Origin: Cohnella fermenti
GTDB lineage: Bacteria; Bacillota; Bacilli; Paenibacillales; Paenibacillaceae
Direction of reading: 5' to 3'
NCBI RefSeq assembly: GCF_004801405.1
Contig: NZ_SSOB01000067.1
Coordinates: 1 to 41,086 of the forward strand
DNA length: 41,086 nt
The first letter of the stretch is position 1. Every line of letters begins with the position of its first letter. Of the stretch, positions 15,508 through 23,585 are shown in pieces. The notes beneath the pieces are model-generated. The model ran no database searches. It saw only the letters and a program-made list of their open reading frames with translations, and was not told the origin of the DNA. Position numbers and translations under genes: made by a program.

Positions 15508-16679
15508 GACAGGTCCCCTCCCTCGCTCGTTCCGCTGGAACTGCTCGAACTTGCGGGACCCATCTCCGCCATCACTCCCGTTCCCTCCGCCGCGCCGGAC
15601 ATTCGTACCGGCGCTCCGGAGCGGGCCGAAGCGTACAGCGCGTCCATGACGGCCTGCAGCTTCAAGGCTTCGGGCAGGCCCGTTGCCGGCTGCCGGTTGT
15701 CGAGAATCGATTGGGTAAAGTCGATCAACGCTCCCTTGTCCACCCAGGATGAATCTTCCGTCCCTTCCCACACGGTCACCTGCTCGATCCCGGTCTCCGG
15801 GTGGAGGAGGGAGGCGACGATCCGCTTCTCCGAAGGCCAGGTCATATGAAGCGTCAGGCTGCCTTCGCTGCCGATGATCTGCCAGGAGCGCTCCTGCTCG
15901 GCGCCCATGAACTCCCCTCGCTCGTATGTCAAGGCGACGTTGTCCGCGCATTGGATGTAGGCGGTTCCGTATGTCTCCGTGTTGGCATCCGGAGGGAAGT
16001 AGCTGCGAATCGAGTCCCCGAGTCCCCACGTGCGGGCGATGGCCCATTCGGGCCGAAGCGTCCAGCCGGTAAGCCCCAGCAAGTAATCGAAGTCGTAAAT
16101 GCCCCAGTTCGCGACGATGCCTCCGCCGTTGATCTCCGAATGCACGCGCCATACCGGCTGGGGAGTCGACGGCCGTCCGGGCGAGGGCTCGTTCACTCGG
16201 CATCGGATCAAGCGAATGTCTCCAAGGCGCCCCTCGGCGATCCAATCCCGCGCGGCCTTGGCATGCTCCAGGAACCGGAAGCGGGAGGAGCAGAAGGCTA
16301 TCGTCAAGGGAGCCCCTCCCGCTCGGGCGTGTTCCGCCGCCGCTTCCTGCAGCCGTTCGATCTCCTTGACGCTCATGGCCAGCGGCTTCTCGAGCAGGAC
16401 GTGCTTGCCTGCGGCGATCGCCTTCAGCGCGAGCCCGGTGCGGACGTTCGTGGGCACGGCCAGCACGACGGCTTCGATCTCGGGGTCCGCGATCAGGGAG
16501 AGCGCATCGTCATACGCGCGCTTCGCCTCGAATTGCCGGGCGACGAGGCGGGCCGCCTCCGGATTCAGGTCCGTTACCCCGGCGAGTTCAATCCATTCCG
16601 ATTCGTGTGCGGCTCGAATATGCTGCTTGCCGATGACGCCGCAGCCGACGATTCCTACTTTAATGGAAGGGGAATTCAT
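15504..16679 (-). CDS. Gfo/Idh/MocA family NAD(P)-dependent sugar oxidoreductase
   Basis: A 391-residue cytoplasmic oxidoreductase. The N-terminal Rossmann fold starts VGIVGCGVIGKQHI (residues 8-21), and the family signature EKPLAMSVKEIERL lies at about 96-109. The C-terminal half is the usual alpha/beta dimerisation and substrate domain. It likely oxidises or reduces a sugar, a uronate derivative or an inositol. AGGAGGAC precedes the ATG by seven to eight bases. The last 20 residues are a Ser/Gly-rich tail (ASSSSSSGTSEGG) that looks like a low-complexity extension. It overlaps the EamA gene end by 20 bp upstream and the epimerase start by 4 bp downstream, forming a tight three-gene minus-strand operon. 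Confidence 0.93.
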   Translation of the reverse strand: MNSPSIKVGIVGCGVIGKQHIRAAHESEWIELAGVTDLNPEAARLVARQFEAKRAYDDALSLIADPEIEAVVLAVPTNVRTGLALKAIAAGKHVLLEKPLAMSVKEIERLQEAAAEHARAGGAPLTIAFCSSRFRFLEHAKAARDWIAEGRLGDIRLIRCRVNEPSPGRPSTPQPVWRVHSEINGGGIVANWGIYDFDYLLGLTGWTLRPEWAIARTWGLGDSIRSYFPPDANTETYGTAYIQCADNVALTYERGEFMGAEQERSWQIIGSEGSLTLHMTWPSEKRIVASLLHPETGIEQVTVWEGTEDSSWVDKGALIDFTQSILDNRQPATGLPEALKLQAVMDALYASARSGAPVRMSGAAEGTGVMAEMGPASSSSSSGTSEGGDLS

Positions 16680-17814
16680 TTGTTGTTGTCCTCCTGTTTA
16701 ATAAGGGTTGGGGTTGCAAGGTCAACCGATGGTTCCAGATCAGCCCGCCGAGAATGGCGGCCATTCCAATTGCTGCTTTAATGGTAAGCGCCTCGCCGAG
16801 CCACACCGCGGCCAGCACCACGCCGACGACGGGCTGGAGGAAAATAAACGGAACGACCCGTCCCATCGGCAGCCGAGCGAGGGCCAAGGAATACAGCAAG
16901 TAAGCGAGCCCCGTGGATGCGATTCCGAGATAACCGATGGCGAGCCCTTGTTCGGGAGTCTGAATGACGGCAAGCAGATTCTCAAGAAGCCCTCCATTGA
17001 ACCCTCCGCCAAGTCCTCCGCGAAGCTCTCCACCGAGCCCTTCACCGATCTTTCCACTGGTCCCTCCCAGAATCCCTCCAAAGCCCCCGCCATCCCCGAC
17101 AATGCCATAAGCGGCCAGCAGGCTGACAAGCCCGGCGGCCATGGCATGCAGATTGAGGTTCAGCGACGCCGTCCTCGCGCCGAGGCGCCCGGTCATGACG
17201 GTGTAAGCGGAGAAGGCGATCATGGCCAGCAGCGCGAGCAGGTCTCCCTCCAGGCTGACCGTCGCATCCGGCACGGAAGGCGACGCGATGACGGCGACGC
17301 CGACCAACGACACGGCGGCCGCACCGTATTGACCGGATCGCAGCGGGGCTCCGGCCAGTCGGCTCATCAGCATCGTGCAGATGGGAGCCATGGACATGAT
17401 CAGAACGAGGTGGCTGGCGAGAGTCGTTCGGGCCGCGGCGAAGAATAGCCAGAGCATCGCTCCGTACCCTACGATTCCCGCGACCCAGATCGGCATGCAG
17501 TCTCGTGTCCATTTTCCAACCGGTCCCCGGTTCTTCGCAGGTTCCTGATTCGCGCTCCCTTGGCGGCCGCGCTTCGAGATCCGATTCTTTAGGGCGATGC
17601 CCGCCCGGATTGCAAGCAGCAAGCCGAAGCCGAGGGCAAGCCGCCACACCGCAAGCGTCAGAGGCGTCCCCGTATCCCCCAGGTAACGTCCGACCGCCGC
17701 CGCCGATCCCCACAGGAACACGACCGCCAAGATGCAGGCATATGCCGCGTAATTCCATTGTCTTATGATGGTTCTCCTCCCTTCGCGGCCCGCATGGCCT
17801 CTGTCCCAAAGCAT
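16660..17814 (-). CDS. EamA/DMT-family transporter with glycine-rich loop insertion
   Basis: A membrane protein of the drug/metabolite transporter superfamily with two EamA halves and about ten hydrophobic segments (AAYACILAVVFLWGSAAAVG at the start; GYLGIASTGLAYLLYSLALA and FIFLQPVVGVVLAAVWLGEA near the end). It probably exports or imports a small metabolite; the substrate is unknown. A glycine-rich insertion of about 40 residues (nt 16980-17100) sits in the loop before the eighth segment. The start is uncertain: the ATG at 17814 has AAGGGAGG 16 bases upstream, which is far. A longer ATG at 17895 has no visible site, and a strong GGGAGGAG at about 17773-17780 is followed only by ATC/ATA, so a rare start is conceivable. 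First gene of the minus-strand operon. Confidence 0.88.
   Translation of the reverse strand: MLWDRGHAGREGRRTIIRQWNYAAYACILAVVFLWGSAAAVGRYLGDTGTPLTLAVWRLALGFGLLLAIRAGIALKNRISKRGRQGSANQEPAKNRGPVGKWTRDCMPIWVAGIVGYGAMLWLFFAAARTTLASHLVLIMSMAPICTMLMSRLAGAPLRSGQYGAAAVSLVGVAVIASPSVPDATVSLEGDLLALLAMIAFSAYTVMTGRLGARTASLNLNLHAMAAGLVSLLAAYGIVGDGGGFGGILGGTSGKIGEGLGGELRGGLGGGFNGGLLENLLAVIQTPEQGLAIGYLGIASTGLAYLLYSLALARLPMGRVVPFIFLQPVVGVVLAAVWLGEALTIKAAIGMAAILGGLIWNHRLTLQPQPLLNRRTTTNEFPFH
16980..17100 (-). repeat. in-frame glycine-rich repeat inside the EamA gene
   Basis: On the minus strand, short GGA/GGC-rich units encode alternating Gly-Gly-x segments (GDGGGFGGILGG, GGLGGGFNGGLLENL). It lies in a loop between membrane segments. 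The DNA is visibly repetitive (CCCTCC/CCTCCG units on the plus strand). It appears to be an expansion and not a family-conserved element. Confidence 0.75.
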
Positions 17815-17929
17815 ATCAAATCCGAATTCGCCTCCCTTACGCAAAAATAACGTTCCGTTGCGCTTATCCAGAACAGGATTCCGATACGATCGCAATTGTT
17901 TGGTATTCCATTCCGTCTCCGCCCGTTCT

Positions 17930-17935
17930 TATAAT
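17930..17935 (+). promoter_or_regulatory. possible -10 box for operon B
   Basis: TATAAT at 17930-17935 lies 32 bp before the heparinase-like start codon, in the divergent gap with the EamA gene. No good -35 hexamer lies 16-18 bp upstream, so an activator such as one of the AraC-type proteins may be needed. Confidence 0.4.
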
Positions 17936-17967
17936 TCGGTGACATCATCAAACGAAGGGGGCAGACC

Positions 17968-19851
17968 ATGTACAGCTTCAGCGAAATACACAGCGCCATC
18001 GTCTCGGCTCTTCCGCGCGCTCCCCTGTTCCCATACGGCTTGCCGCCGGATGGGCGAGCTCCGTGGGAGGAGGCGGCAAGCCGCTCCATCGCAGAACCGC
18101 TGCTTGACGAGATTCGCGCTTACGCCCGATACGCCAGAGAGACACCGATCCCGCCGCTTCCGTTCTCCCGGTTCGTCGAGTTCGAGAAGGAGGGGACGCG
18201 GCAATCGTACGAAATCCCTTACTTCGAACGAAGGGGAAGATTGCTCGCCTTGACGGTCGATCTGCTGCAGGATTCCGAGAATTCCTCCTCCAGAGAGGCG
18301 CTTGAGAATCTCGTCTGGGACATCTGCAACGAATATACGTGGTGCTTGCCCGCCTGTTTGCCCTTGGGCCACGAAGCGGCGGCAAGCGCCCGCGTGCCCC
18401 CGGAAGGCCAGGTGGATCTGTTCGCCGCGGAGACGGCCCACGCGCTTGCGGAGACGCTGCATCTCGTCGGGGATCGGTTAAACGGATGGGCGAGCTATCG
18501 AATCCGCTGCGAGATCGAGCGCCGCATCTGGCAGCCGCTGTTCAACACTCCGGTTCACTTCGGCTGGGAGTCGCGTCGGGACAACTGGTCGGCCGTATGC
18601 GGAGGAGCGATCGGCATGGCGGCGCTATTGCTCGTGGATGACCGCGAGCGGCTCGCGGGCATGATTGAACGGCTGCTTCGGAGCCTGGAGTGCTTCCTGG
18701 AGAGCTACGGGGAGGACGGCGGGTGCCAGGAGGGCATCGGGTACTGGTACTACGGCTTCGGCTATTACGCGTACTTCGCCGATATGCTCTTCCACTGCAC
18801 CGAGGGGAAGCTGGACCTGCTGGCCGGGGGGAAAATCAAACCGATCGCCGAGTATCCTGCGGCGTTCGCGCTGTCCGGAGGAGCTGCGATCAATTATTCG
18901 GATGTCGGAGCGGTTGTCTGGCATACGGGGCTGCTAAGCAAGCTGGCTTCGAGGCTGGGCACGGCTATCCCCGAGCTGAAGGAGATTCCGCCCTTCGGCG
19001 CCGATTCGGCGTTCCGATGGCCGCATGTGATCCGGAATCTGCTGTGGACCGATCCGGCCCATCTGAAGAAGCCGCTTCCGGAAGGCGGCAAGCTGTTGCC
19101 CGACATGGCCGTCGCGGTCGACCGAAGGTATTCGGAAGGGGAGATGTTCGCCTTCTCCGCGAAGGGCGGCCATAACGACGAGCCGCACAACCATAACGAC
19201 CTGGGGCACTTCCTGCTGCATGCGGCGGGGGAGAACCTGCTTGCCGATCCTGGAGCCGGGCTGTACACGCGCGAATCCTTCGGGCCGGACCGATACCGGC
19301 TGATCCACAATTCGTCGGAAGGGCATTCCGTGCCGATCGTCGGCGGCGCGGTGCAGCAGGCCGGCCGGGCGTATGCCGCCGAGCTGCTTGGCTGCCGGTG
19401 GGAAGGCAGCGAGCTGCGCCTGGAGCTGGAGCTTGCCGGAGCATACGGGCTTGCGGGCTTGACGAGCCTGCGCAGGGAGTTCGTCTGGAATTGGCAGCCG
19501 AACGAACCGGAGACGCAAGCGACGCTGCGGCTGGTCGATCGGTTCGCGTTCGAGCCCGAGGTCGAGGTCCAGTCCGGGTCCGAGGTCGTCTCCGCGAGTG
19601 TGATCGAACAATTCGTCAGCCTGCACCCTCCTACCCTGGACAATGGACGATGCGTGTGGAGAGGAGAGCGGGGGGAGGTTGCCCTCGAATTCGATCCGGG
19701 GATCGGCGAGCCGGAGATCGTGGAGACAACGGCTCCGGATCATACGGGGAAGGAGGCGACTCTGTACCGTGTACGCTTCCATATCGTTCCTGTCGATCCG
19801 GGCTTTGAACTCCACTTTCTCTTCCGATGCCGGATAAACGCGATAAAATAA
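17968..19851 (+). CDS. heparinase II/III-type polysaccharide lyase
   Basis: A 627-residue protein with an N-terminal (alpha/alpha) toroid (residues about 1-340, with RDNWSAVCGGAIGMAAL near 205 and GYWYYGFGYYAYFADML near 257) and the C-terminal heparinase II/III sandwich starting about residue 390. The family hallmark GGHNDEPHNHNDLGHF is at about 399-414. The Asn-His-Asn-Asp motif and the tyrosine-rich YWYYGFGYY are typical of PL12/PL15/PL21-like lyases, which cleave uronic-acid-containing chains by beta-elimination. No signal peptide is seen, so it acts in the cytoplasm on imported oligosaccharides. AAGGGGG lies upstream of the ATG. The substrate cannot be assigned from sequence. It heads operon B, just before the importer genes. 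Confidence 0.93.
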   Translation: MYSFSEIHSAIVSALPRAPLFPYGLPPDGRAPWEEAASRSIAEPLLDEIRAYARYARETPIPPLPFSRFVEFEKEGTRQSYEIPYFERRGRLLALTVDLLQDSENSSSREALENLVWDICNEYTWCLPACLPLGHEAAASARVPPEGQVDLFAAETAHALAETLHLVGDRLNGWASYRIRCEIERRIWQPLFNTPVHFGWESRRDNWSAVCGGAIGMAALLLVDDRERLAGMIERLLRSLECFLESYGEDGGCQEGIGYWYYGFGYYAYFADMLFHCTEGKLDLLAGGKIKPIAEYPAAFALSGGAAINYSDVGAVVWHTGLLSKLASRLGTAIPELKEIPPFGADSAFRWPHVIRNLLWTDPAHLKKPLPEGGKLLPDMAVAVDRRYSEGEMFAFSAKGGHNDEPHNHNDLGHFLLHAAGENLLADPGAGLYTRESFGPDRYRLIHNSSEGHSVPIVGGAVQQAGRAYAAELLGCRWEGSELRLELELAGAYGLAGLTSLRREFVWNWQPNEPETQATLRLVDRFAFEPEVEVQSGSEVVSASVIEQFVSLHPPTLDNGRCVWRGERGEVALEFDPGIGEPEIVETTAPDHTGKEATLYRVRFHIVPVDPGFELHFLFRCRINAIK

Positions 19852-19972
19852 GGGGTTTTCCGTCGTCGTTCATAAGAAAGCGGTATCATAACAAGTTTTT
19901 GTCGGTTGTTCATTCGGCTCCTCGCCCTTACAGTGAGGTCATCGGAAAAACGGAATGGAGGGAAGACACAGC

Positions 19973-20884
19973 GTGAAACCGAACGCCTTGTTCCAAAGCT
20001 ATCTGTCGCATAAGTACTTCTTCATCATGTTGCTTCCCGTGCTCGTTTATTATGGGATTTTCCACTACGGGCCGATGTACGGCGTGCTGATCGCCTTCCA
20101 GGATTATCAGTTCCTGAAGGGAGTCGGCGGCAGCCCGTGGGTCGGTCTTGATAACTTCCGCGAATTGTTCGGGGGGCTCTACTTCGGCCAGGTTCTGCGC
20201 AATACGCTCATCATCAACTTCTTTAAGCTGATCTTCGGATTCATCGCGCCGATTCTGCTGGCGGTCATGATCAACGAAGTGTCTTCGAGATGGTTCAAGA
20301 AGTCGGTTCAGACGATCAGCTACCTGCCTCACTTCCTGTCCTGGGTCGTGCTGGCCGGGATGGTCATCGAGTTCCTGTCCCCGAGCCGCGGCCCGGTCAA
20401 CATGCTTCTGACGGAGCTGGGCTTCGACCCCGTCTTCTTCATCACCGAACCCGGATGGTTCCGCAGCATTCTCGTCAGCACGGATATATGGCGGAATGTC
20501 GGCTTCTCCTCGATCATTTACCTGGCCGCCATCGCCGGGATCAATCCCGAGATGTACGAAGCGTCCGAGGTGGACGGCATCAGCCGGATTCAGAAGATTT
20601 GGTACATCACGATTCCTTCGATCGCGCCGGTCATCGTCATCATGCTCATTCTCAATTCCGGCACCATCATCAACGACGACTTCGAGCAAGTATTTAATCT
20701 GCTTAACGCCAAAGTGATGGAAGTCGGGGACGTGCTGTCGACTTACACCTACTCGGAGGGCTTGCTCAAGATGAATTACAGCTACGCCGCGGCGGTCGGC
20801 CTGTTCAAGAACGTCGTTGCGCTCGTCCTCGTCCTGTCCGCGAATTACATTGCGAGCAAGGTGTCGGACGACACTATTTTCTAG
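19973..20884 (+). CDS. sugar ABC transporter permease, LplB type (operon B)
   Basis: First membrane subunit of the second importer, about 303 residues and six membrane segments, with GGSPWVGLDNFRELFGG and EAA loop EMYEASEVDGISRIQKI (about residues 193-209). The GTG at 19973 is preferred because GGAGGGAAG lies about ten bases upstream. An in-frame ATG at 19955 overlaps that same site and would add six residues. It is similar in kind to the operon A permease but clearly a different sequence, so the two importers are not a recent duplication. Confidence 0.93.
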   Translation: MKPNALFQSYLSHKYFFIMLLPVLVYYGIFHYGPMYGVLIAFQDYQFLKGVGGSPWVGLDNFRELFGGLYFGQVLRNTLIINFFKLIFGFIAPILLAVMINEVSSRWFKKSVQTISYLPHFLSWVVLAGMVIEFLSPSRGPVNMLLTELGFDPVFFITEPGWFRSILVSTDIWRNVGFSSIIYLAAIAGINPEMYEASEVDGISRIQKIWYITIPSIAPVIVIMLILNSGTIINDDFEQVFNLLNAKVMEVGDVLSTYTYSEGLLKMNYSYAAAVGLFKNVVALVLVLSANYIASKVSDDTIF

Positions 20885-20902
20885 AGAGAAGAGGAGAACG
20901 CC

Positions 20903-21781
20903 ATGACAAGCAATCGAACTTTATCGGACACCCTCTTCATGGGCTTCGTCTACATCGGCCTGGGGGCGCTGTCGATTACGACGCTGCTGCCGCTGCTGCA
21001 GGCGATCACGATCTCGCTCAGCCCTCCCGACGTGGTGAACAGCTACGGATTCCATCTGCTCCCGACCAAGCTCGACTTCTCCGGGTACGAGCGGGTGTTC
21101 CAATATGACATTATCTGGACCGCTTACGGCAATACCATTATGCGCACCCTGCTCGGGACCGCGATCACGCTTGTGCTGACGTTCCTTGGAGCCTACCCGC
21201 TGTCCAAGCGCACGCTGCCGAACCGCAAGCTGTGGACGGGAGTGGTTGTCCTTACCATGTTCTTCTCCGGCGGGATGATTCCGTCGTACCTGTTGATTCG
21301 CAACATCGGCATTATGAACTCGATCTGGGCGCTCGTGCTTCCGGGGGCGGTAAGCGCCTTCATGCTGCTGATCGTCCGCAACTTCATCGCGGCCCTTCCC
21401 GAGAGCCTTGAGGAATCGGCGAAGATCGACGGGGCCAACGACATCGTTGTGCTGTTCCGTATCGTGCTCCCGCTGTCGCTGCCGATTATCGCCACGGTCG
21501 GGCTGTATTCCGGCGTCTCGCATTGGAACGCTTGGTTCGACAGCATGATCTACATCCAGGATGAGCACAAGCAGGTGCTGCAGATGATCCTGCGCCGGAT
21601 TCTGCTGGAGGGCCAGGACGTATCGGCCGAATCCGGTTCCGGGGTGCATGCGCAGGCCGTCAACACGGAGACGGTCAAGATGGCGGCGCTCGTCGTATCC
21701 GTCCTGCCGATTCTGTGCGTGTATCCGTTCCTGCAGAAGTACTTCGTCAAGGGAACCCTGATGGGTTCGATCAAGGGCTGA
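20903..21781 (+). CDS. sugar ABC transporter permease, YtcP/LplC type (operon B)
   Basis: Second permease of the operon B importer, 292 residues. The EAA loop ESLEESAKIDGANDIVV is at about residues 167-183, followed by FRIVLPLSLPIIATV. The C-terminus YPFLQKYFVKGTLMGSIKG is characteristic of the subfamily. AGAGAAGAGGAG precedes the ATG. It lies 18 bp after the first permease. A stable hairpin separates it from the binding-protein gene. Confidence 0.95.
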   Translation: MTSNRTLSDTLFMGFVYIGLGALSITTLLPLLQAITISLSPPDVVNSYGFHLLPTKLDFSGYERVFQYDIIWTAYGNTIMRTLLGTAITLVLTFLGAYPLSKRTLPNRKLWTGVVVLTMFFSGGMIPSYLLIRNIGIMNSIWALVLPGAVSAFMLLIVRNFIAALPESLEESAKIDGANDIVVLFRIVLPLSLPIIATVGLYSGVSHWNAWFDSMIYIQDEHKQVLQMILRRILLEGQDVSAESGSGVHAQAVNTETVKMAALVVSVLPILCVYPFLQKYFVKGTLMGSIKG

Positions 21782-21792
21782 TCCAGGCCAGG

Positions 21793-21822
21793 GTTAACGC
21801 TTGACCTTCGGGTCAGGTTAAC
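21793..21822 (+). promoter_or_regulatory. intercistronic hairpin with cUUCGg tetraloop
   Basis: GTTAA-CG-CTTGACC, loop TTCG, GGTCAGGTTAAC forms a stem of about 12 pairs with a two-base bulge, capped by the extra-stable C(UUCG)G tetraloop. No T-run follows (ATACATTC), so it is unlikely to be a terminator. It sits between the second permease stop and the binding-protein start. Such placement usually marks an mRNA processing or stabilising element that raises binding-protein output; here that is inferred. Confidence 0.7.
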
Positions 21823-21851
21823 ATACATTCAAACAAATGGAGGTCTTGTGC

Positions 21852-23516
21852 ATGACAAAAGCCGGGAAACTAACGGGGGTATCGCTGGCGGTTGCGCTCT
21901 CTATGGGACTCGTGGCGGGCTGCGGCGGAAATGGCGGGAACAACGAAGCGGGAGGGCAGCAGACTCCGACCAGCTCGGGCACAGCGTCGCAACAGGCGCA
22001 GCAGACGGAGCAGGCGAAGCCGATCTCGCTGGAATGGCTCGGTTACGATTCGTACGGGCAGCCGAACCCGAATTCGAGCGTCATCAAGATGGTCGAAGAG
22101 AAGTTCAACGCCAAGTTCGACTTCTGGTATGTCGATTCGCAGAAGTGGGAAGACAATCTCAATGTACGGCTGGCGTCGGGCGAGATGCCGGACGTGCTGA
22201 AGATCACGAACCGGCAGAACATCCCCAAGTATATCTCGCAAGGAATCATCTCTCCGATTCCGATGGAGACGCTGGAGAAGTTCGCTCCGACCTATGTCAA
22301 GTTCCTCAACGAGAATTATCCCGAGCTGTGGGACGGCGTGATGTACGAAGGCCAAATCTATGCCATCCCGATGACGAACCTCAACGGAACGTACCCGACG
22401 GTCGTCATCTGGCGGAAGGATTGGCTGGACAACGTCGGGATCTCGAAGATTCCGGAGACGATTGCCGAGTATGAAGAAGCGTTCACGAAGTTCCGGAACG
22501 AGGACCCGGATAAGGACGGCAAGAAGGATACGTACGGCTTGTCGGACTTCGCCCTGCCGAACATTCTGGGCGCATACGGGTATCCGGGAATCAGCGACTT
22601 CAAGGGAGCAAGCAAGGGAGACGCGAGCAAGTCGGTCCAATTCACGATGAAGGACGGCAACGTCGTTCTGACGTCCATTCAGCCCGAGATGAAGGAAGCG
22701 CTTACGCTTCTGCAGAAGTGGTATAAGGCCGGGCTGATCGATCCGGAGTTCCTGACCTCGGAGAACACGACGGGGTATTGGGCGGATTCCCAGGCGTTCT
22801 ACAACAGCAAGATCGGCATTACGGGCATGTCGATGTTCTATCACTGGCGCAACGAGCTGAATCCGGACATTCCCGACGATGCCGGAGGCGGCCAGTACAA
22901 GGCGTTCAAGGAGTCCGTTCCGGACGGCGAAGCGGTCTTCGGCGTTCCGGCCGTCGGGCCGAACGGGGCATCGGGCACTCCGATGTGGGATACGGCCAGC
23001 CATCCGATCGCGATTACGTCCAAGGCGATGGAGAATCCGGAGAAGCTGGAGCTGCTGCTGAAGATGATCGAAGCGGCATGTACCGATTACGAATATTACT
23101 TGACCCTCACCAACGGCGAGAAGGGCGTCGACTGGACGCTCGACGGGGACAAATTCGTGAACCTGACGGCCACCGACACGCTTGCCGAAGCCAATGTGAA
23201 GGGCAAGAATGTCCTGAACGCCAAGGTCTCTTACGATCCGTTCATCAAGCAGCGGGATAAGTTCGATTACGAATTCGCAGACAAGTACGGCAAGATCAGC
23301 GGCTACAGCGCGGTATTCGTTCCGACGCTCGAAGAGTTCAGCAAGTATTCGAATACGTTAAATAAGCTGACGGTAGACGCTTACTTCAAGATCATTACGA
23401 GCGATGTCGACCCGAGCGCCTACTTCGACGAGTATGTCGCGAACTTCCGGGCCAACGGCGGCGACGAGCTGGAGAAGGCAGCGGATAAGGCATACAAAGA
23501 GATGGTTGGCCAATAA
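21852..23516 (+). CDS. extracellular sugar-binding lipoprotein, LplA type (operon B)
   Basis: Binding protein of the second importer, 554 residues. Lipobox LVAGC gives Cys24 as the lipid-modified residue, followed by a Gly/Asn/Gln/Thr tether to about residue 60. The mature part has the family 1 solute-binding fold, with the calcium-site-like DPDKDGKKDTYGLSDF. The start ATG at 21852 follows TGGAGGT by seven bases; an upstream in-frame ATG at 21837 overlaps this site. It should bind oligosaccharides related to the heparinase-like lyase substrate. Gene order permease-permease-binding protein is the same as in operon A. Confidence 0.95.
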   Translation: MTKAGKLTGVSLAVALSMGLVAGCGGNGGNNEAGGQQTPTSSGTASQQAQQTEQAKPISLEWLGYDSYGQPNPNSSVIKMVEEKFNAKFDFWYVDSQKWEDNLNVRLASGEMPDVLKITNRQNIPKYISQGIISPIPMETLEKFAPTYVKFLNENYPELWDGVMYEGQIYAIPMTNLNGTYPTVVIWRKDWLDNVGISKIPETIAEYEEAFTKFRNEDPDKDGKKDTYGLSDFALPNILGAYGYPGISDFKGASKGDASKSVQFTMKDGNVVLTSIQPEMKEALTLLQKWYKAGLIDPEFLTSENTTGYWADSQAFYNSKIGITGMSMFYHWRNELNPDIPDDAGGGQYKAFKESVPDGEAVFGVPAVGPNGASGTPMWDTASHPIAITSKAMENPEKLELLLKMIEAACTDYEYYLTLTNGEKGVDWTLDGDKFVNLTATDTLAEANVKGKNVLNAKVSYDPFIKQRDKFDYEFADKYGKISGYSAVFVPTLEEFSKYSNTLNKLTVDAYFKIITSDVDPSAYFDEYVANFRANGGDELEKAADKAYKEMVGQ

Positions 23517-23525
23517 ATAATCGCC

Positions 23526-23559
23526 GGGCGGGTCGGCGGCGTTAGCTGCCGACCCGCCC
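23526..23559 (+). terminator. strong GC hairpin between binding protein and regulator
   Basis: GGGCGGGTCGGC (23526-23537) pairs perfectly with GCCGACCCGCCC (23548-23559); inner bases extend the stem to a GTTA loop. The following bases are TCTTCATCGC, a poor T-tract. It may be a partial terminator or a 3' stability hairpin that lowers expression of the downstream regulator relative to the importer. Confidence 0.65.
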
Positions 23560-23585
23560 TCTTCATCGCAAGAGGGGGGTACGGA

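Noticed and set aside
14560..15849. Plus-strand 429-aa frame
   Set aside because: It lies opposite the well-supported epimerase and oxidoreductase genes and matches no family.
21793..21822. Terminator inside operon B
   Set aside because: The hairpin has no T-run, and the essential binding-protein gene follows at once with its own ribosome site.
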